From Chitinophagaceae bacterium (GTDB lineage: Bacteria; Bacteroidota; Bacteroidia; Chitinophagales; Chitinophagaceae): a stretch of 7,262 nt of DNA. The first letter of the stretch is position 1; each line of letters opens with the position of its first letter. Of the stretch, positions 4,401 to 7,262 are shown one piece after another. The stretch is taken from contig JAEUVI010000274.1 in the NCBI GenBank assembly GCA_016787105.1, positions 1 through 7,262 on the forward strand, read 5' to 3'. The notes beneath the pieces were generated by a model. The model did no database searches. It was not told where the DNA came from and was given only the letters and a program-made list of their open reading frames with translations. The position numbers and the translations under genes were made by a program.

Positions 4401-7262
4401 ATGGCTAAGAAAGTATTTCTTCTTGATGCATTTGCACTTGTATTCCGTGCATATTATGCGCTAATCAAAAATCCCCGTCTGACTTCAAAAGGCAAAAATA
4501 CCAATGCACAATTTGGATTTACCAATACATTGGTTGAGTTGATTACCAAGCAAATGCCTTCGCACATGGCAGTGTGCTTTGATACCGCCGCCCCTACGGA
4601 GCGACATACTGAGTTTGAAAATTATAAAGCCAACAGGCAGGAAGCACCAGAAGATATACTTGCGGCGATACCGGATATAAAAAAAATCATTCGTGGTTTT
4701 AACGTTCCGGTTATTGAGTTTGATGGGTATGAAGCCGATGACGTAATAGGTACGCTTAGTAAGCAAGCTGCAAAAGCAGGTTATGAAGTATTTATGGTAA
4801 CACCGGATAAAGATTATGGGCAATTGGTTTCTGATAAAATAAAAATATACAAACCTGGCTACCAGGGCGGTGATGTAGAAATAATGGGACCAGAAGAAGT
4901 TTGCGCAAAGTGGAATATTAAAGAAGTGTCGCAAGTGATAGATATACTTGGCCTGATGGGAGATGCGGTAGATAATATACCTGGCATAGCAGGTGTAGGT
5001 GAAAAAACGGCTGCAAAACTTCTTGCGGAATATGGAACATTGGAAAATGCCCTTGCGAATGCGGATAATATAAAAGGTGCTTTAGGAGAAAAGGTAAGAA
5101 AGGGAAAACAAGATGCCATCATTTCAAAAAAGCTGGCAACAATCATTACTGATGTGCCGGTAGAGTTTCAAGAAGAGGATTTCAAAATAAAAGATTGGGA
5201 TAAGGAAAAACTGAAAGAAGTTTTTGCAGAGCTGGAATTTAAAACACTTGGTAAAAGATTACTGGGAGAAGATTTCTCAGTTGGAACTGCAGCACCTTCT
5301 GCAAAGGGGTCTGTAGCAAAAGAGGTACCACAAGGCATACAAACTGATCTTTTTGGAAACATAATTGAACCCGAGCCACAAAAGCCAGAAGCAACAAAAA
5401 CAATCGTTGAGGATGATAGCGAACCTGCAGATGGGTTGGTTGCAGATAAAAACATTAATAACACAGTACACAATTACGAAGCCGCTTCGGATGATAAGAG
5501 TATAAAAAAGCTTGTAGCTGAATTAAAAAAGCATACAGAAATATGTTTTGATACGGAGACAACGGGTATTGATGCAAATGACGCAGAACTCGTCGGATTG
5601 AGCTTTTCTGTGAAACCGGGCGATGCCTGGTATGTGCCTTGCCCTGCCGATCAAAAAAGAACAAAAGAAATACTTGCACATTTTGAACCCTTGTTTGCTG
5701 ATAAAAAGAAAACCTGGATTGGACAAAATATCAAATACGATATGCTGGTGCTGAAATGGTATGGTGTCGAAATAGCAGGTAATCTTTTTGATACCATGCT
5801 TGCTCATTATGTAATAGAACCGGATGGAAAAAGAGGTATGGATGTATTGAGTGCCAAATATCTTGGATATGAACCTGTGCATATTGAAGAGCTCATTGGC
5901 AAAAAGGGAAAAACACAAGGTAATATGCGTGATGTGGAATTGGATAAGATAAAAGATTATGCCGCCGAAGATGCAGATATCACGCTTCAGTTAAAAAATG
6001 TTTTTGTGCCTTTATTAAAGAAAAAGGAAGTTGAAAAAGTATTTAATGAAGTAGAAAATCCACTTGTGAAAGTACTGACAGATATGGAGTTTGAAGGGAT
6101 AAAAATAGATGTTGATTTTTTAGCGGATTATTCTAAACAGTTAGAGAAGGAAGCAAAAACAGCAGAAGAGAGCGTATACAAACAGGCAGGTGTGCGATTT
6201 AATCTTGCTTCTCCGAAGCAGCTCGGAGAAGTATTATTTGAAAAACTAAAACTGGATCCTTCTGCCAAAAAAACGAAAACAGGTCAGTACCAGACCGGTG
6301 AAGATGTGCTTTTGAAACTGGCTGCCAAGGGCAATCAAATAGTTGATGACATTCTTGCATTTCGTGAGCTGACCAAATTGAGATCTACATATGTAGACGC
6401 ATTGCCACAACTTATAAATAAAAAAACAGGAAGGGTGCATACTACTTACGGTCAGGCAGTGGCTGTTACAGGTCGTTTGCAAAGCAATAACCCCAACCTG
6501 CAGAACATACCTGTCAGAACCGATCGCGGTAAAGAAGTAAGAAAGGCATTTATACCACGTGATAATAAACATATTTTATTGTCGGCCGACTACTCACAGA
6601 TAGAATTGAGAATTGTTGCTTCTATAAGTGGCGATGAAAATATGTGTGATGCATTCCGAAAAGGGACAGATATCCATACTGCTACTGCGGCAAGAGTATA
6701 TAATGTAAGTGAAAAGGAAGTGACAAAGGAAATGCGTTATAAAGCCAAGAGTGTAAACTTTGGAATTATCTATGGTCAGGGTGCATTTGGGTTAGCGGAC
6801 AATCTGGGAATATCAAGGACAGAAGCAAAAGAGATTATTGATAACTATAAAAAGGAGTTTCCCGGGATTCAGAGATATATGGATGATACTATCAACTTTG
6901 CCCGTGAACACGGCTATGTACAAACGCTGATGGGAAGAAAAAGGTGGTTGCGGGATATTAACTCAGCTAACTTCACAGTTCGCGGCTTTGCGGAACGAAA
7001 CGCTATTAACTCACCTATACAAGGTACTGCCGCAGACATGATTAAACTTGCCATGCAGAAAGTGCATGCAGCCATGAAGAGAGAAAAGATGCAAAGTAAA
7101 ATGCTGCTCCAGGTGCATGATGAGTTAGTTTTTGATGCGCTCAAAACAGAAGTAAAAGAATTAAAGCCGTTGATTATTGAAAACATGCAATCGGCAATGC
7201 TGCTTCCTTATGAGGTGCCTGTAATTGCTGAGTGTGGTGAAGGTAAAAACTGGCTCGAAGCA
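4401..7262 (+). CDS. polA: DNA polymerase I, open at the right window edge
   Basis: Pol I removes RNA primers and fills gaps in lagging-strand synthesis and excision repair. The frame is open for 954 residues with no stop. It ends in GEGKNWLEA, which aligns with the extreme C-terminus of E. coli Pol I, so only one or a few residues are missing. The 5' nuclease (about 1-300) keeps its metal ligands D9, D61, E111, D113, D114, D136, D138, D188 and D191, plus a helix-hairpin-helix IPGIAGVGEKTA. A charged linker (about 300-370) contains QTDLF at 314-318. The 3'-5' proofreading exonuclease is intact: D384 and E386 (FDTET), D447 (QNIKYD), Y520 and D524 (YAAED). The polymerase has motif A D730 (SADYSQIELR), O-helix R779, K783, F787 and Y791, and motif C D907 and E908 (QVHDE). 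All three activities should work. The ATG at 4401 gives the normal N-terminus, and no Shine-Dalgarno is present. Confidence 0.99.
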   Translation, partial: MAKKVFLLDAFALVFRAYYALIKNPRLTSKGKNTNAQFGFTNTLVELITKQMPSHMAVCFDTAAPTERHTEFENYKANRQEAPEDILAAIPDIKKIIRGFNVPVIEFDGYEADDVIGTLSKQAAKAGYEVFMVTPDKDYGQLVSDKIKIYKPGYQGGDVEIMGPEEVCAKWNIKEVSQVIDILGLMGDAVDNIPGIAGVGEKTAAKLLAEYGTLENALANADNIKGALGEKVRKGKQDAIISKKLATIITDVPVEFQEEDFKIKDWDKEKLKEVFAELEFKTLGKRLLGEDFSVGTAAPSAKGSVAKEVPQGIQTDLFGNIIEPEPQKPEATKTIVEDDSEPADGLVADKNINNTVHNYEAASDDKSIKKLVAELKKHTEICFDTETTGIDANDAELVGLSFSVKPGDAWYVPCPADQKRTKEILAHFEPLFADKKKTWIGQNIKYDMLVLKWYGVEIAGNLFDTMLAHYVIEPDGKRGMDVLSAKYLGYEPVHIEELIGKKGKTQGNMRDVELDKIKDYAAEDADITLQLKNVFVPLLKKKEVEKVFNEVENPLVKVLTDMEFEGIKIDVDFLADYSKQLEKEAKTAEESVYKQAGVRFNLASPKQLGEVLFEKLKLDPSAKKTKTGQYQTGEDVLLKLAAKGNQIVDDILAFRELTKLRSTYVDALPQLINKKTGRVHTTYGQAVAVTGRLQSNNPNLQNIPVRTDRGKEVRKAFIPRDNKHILLSADYSQIELRIVASISGDENMCDAFRKGTDIHTATAARVYNVSEKEVTKEMRYKAKSVNFGIIYGQGAFGLADNLGISRTEAKEIIDNYKKEFPGIQRYMDDTINFAREHGYVQTLMGRKRWLRDINSANFTVRGFAERNAINSPIQGTAADMIKLAMQKVHAAMKREKMQSKMLLQVHDELVFDALKTEVKELKPLIIENMQSAMLLPYEVPVIAECGEGKNWLEA

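Noticed and set aside
4485..4934. A 149-codon open frame on the minus strand inside polA, with several others antisense to polA, uvrB, mgsA and recA.
   Set aside because: They lie opposite strongly conserved coding sequence, and their translations are rich in Cys, Phe, Ser and Ile with no recognisable domain. They are shadows of the real genes.

Overview
The window looks like a stretch of Bacteroidota chromosome, probably from the Chitinophagales/Sphingobacteriales side. This is inferred from protein style, such as the Pol I N-terminus reading LLDAFALVFRAYYA and UvrB reading QTAGRAARN. It also fits the AT-leaning DNA and the lack of Shine-Dalgarno sequences in front of any of the four visible starts. 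All five genes are on the + strand, and no mobile element, CRISPR array, tRNA or rRNA was seen. The assignment to phylum is fairly safe; anything finer is a guess.

Layout: (1) 1-897, recA lacking about its first 35-40 codons, closed by a strong intrinsic terminator at 978-1007. (2) 1090-1539, mgsA (methylglyoxal synthase), complete. (3) 1716-3755, uvrB, complete. (4) 3756-3992, the longest gene-free gap (237 bases), with a small hairpin, a perfect palindrome and a possible promoter. (5) 3993-4277, a small unrecognised protein with one N-terminal membrane segment, followed by a strong terminator at 4307-4336. (6) 4401-7262, polA (DNA polymerase I), open at the right edge but lacking only its last one or few residues.

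Three of the five genes belong to DNA repair. UvrB is the damage-verifying helicase of nucleotide excision repair. Pol I fills the gap after UvrABC incision and helps release UvrB. RecA handles recombination and usually damage signalling. MgsA makes methylglyoxal, a reactive electrophile that adducts guanine, so its place between recA and uvrB is suggestive. The genes are not one tight operon, because gaps are 72-237 bases and two terminators separate units. Co-regulation is therefore possible but not shown.

Most of this is conserved housekeeping sequence, and I found no convincing undescribed multi-gene system. The best leads are a sliding-clamp-binding-like motif (QTDLF) in a lengthened Pol I linker, the small membrane protein between uvrB and polA, the apparent absence of the acidic RecA tail, and promoter-like elements lying almost on the mgsA and polA start codons.
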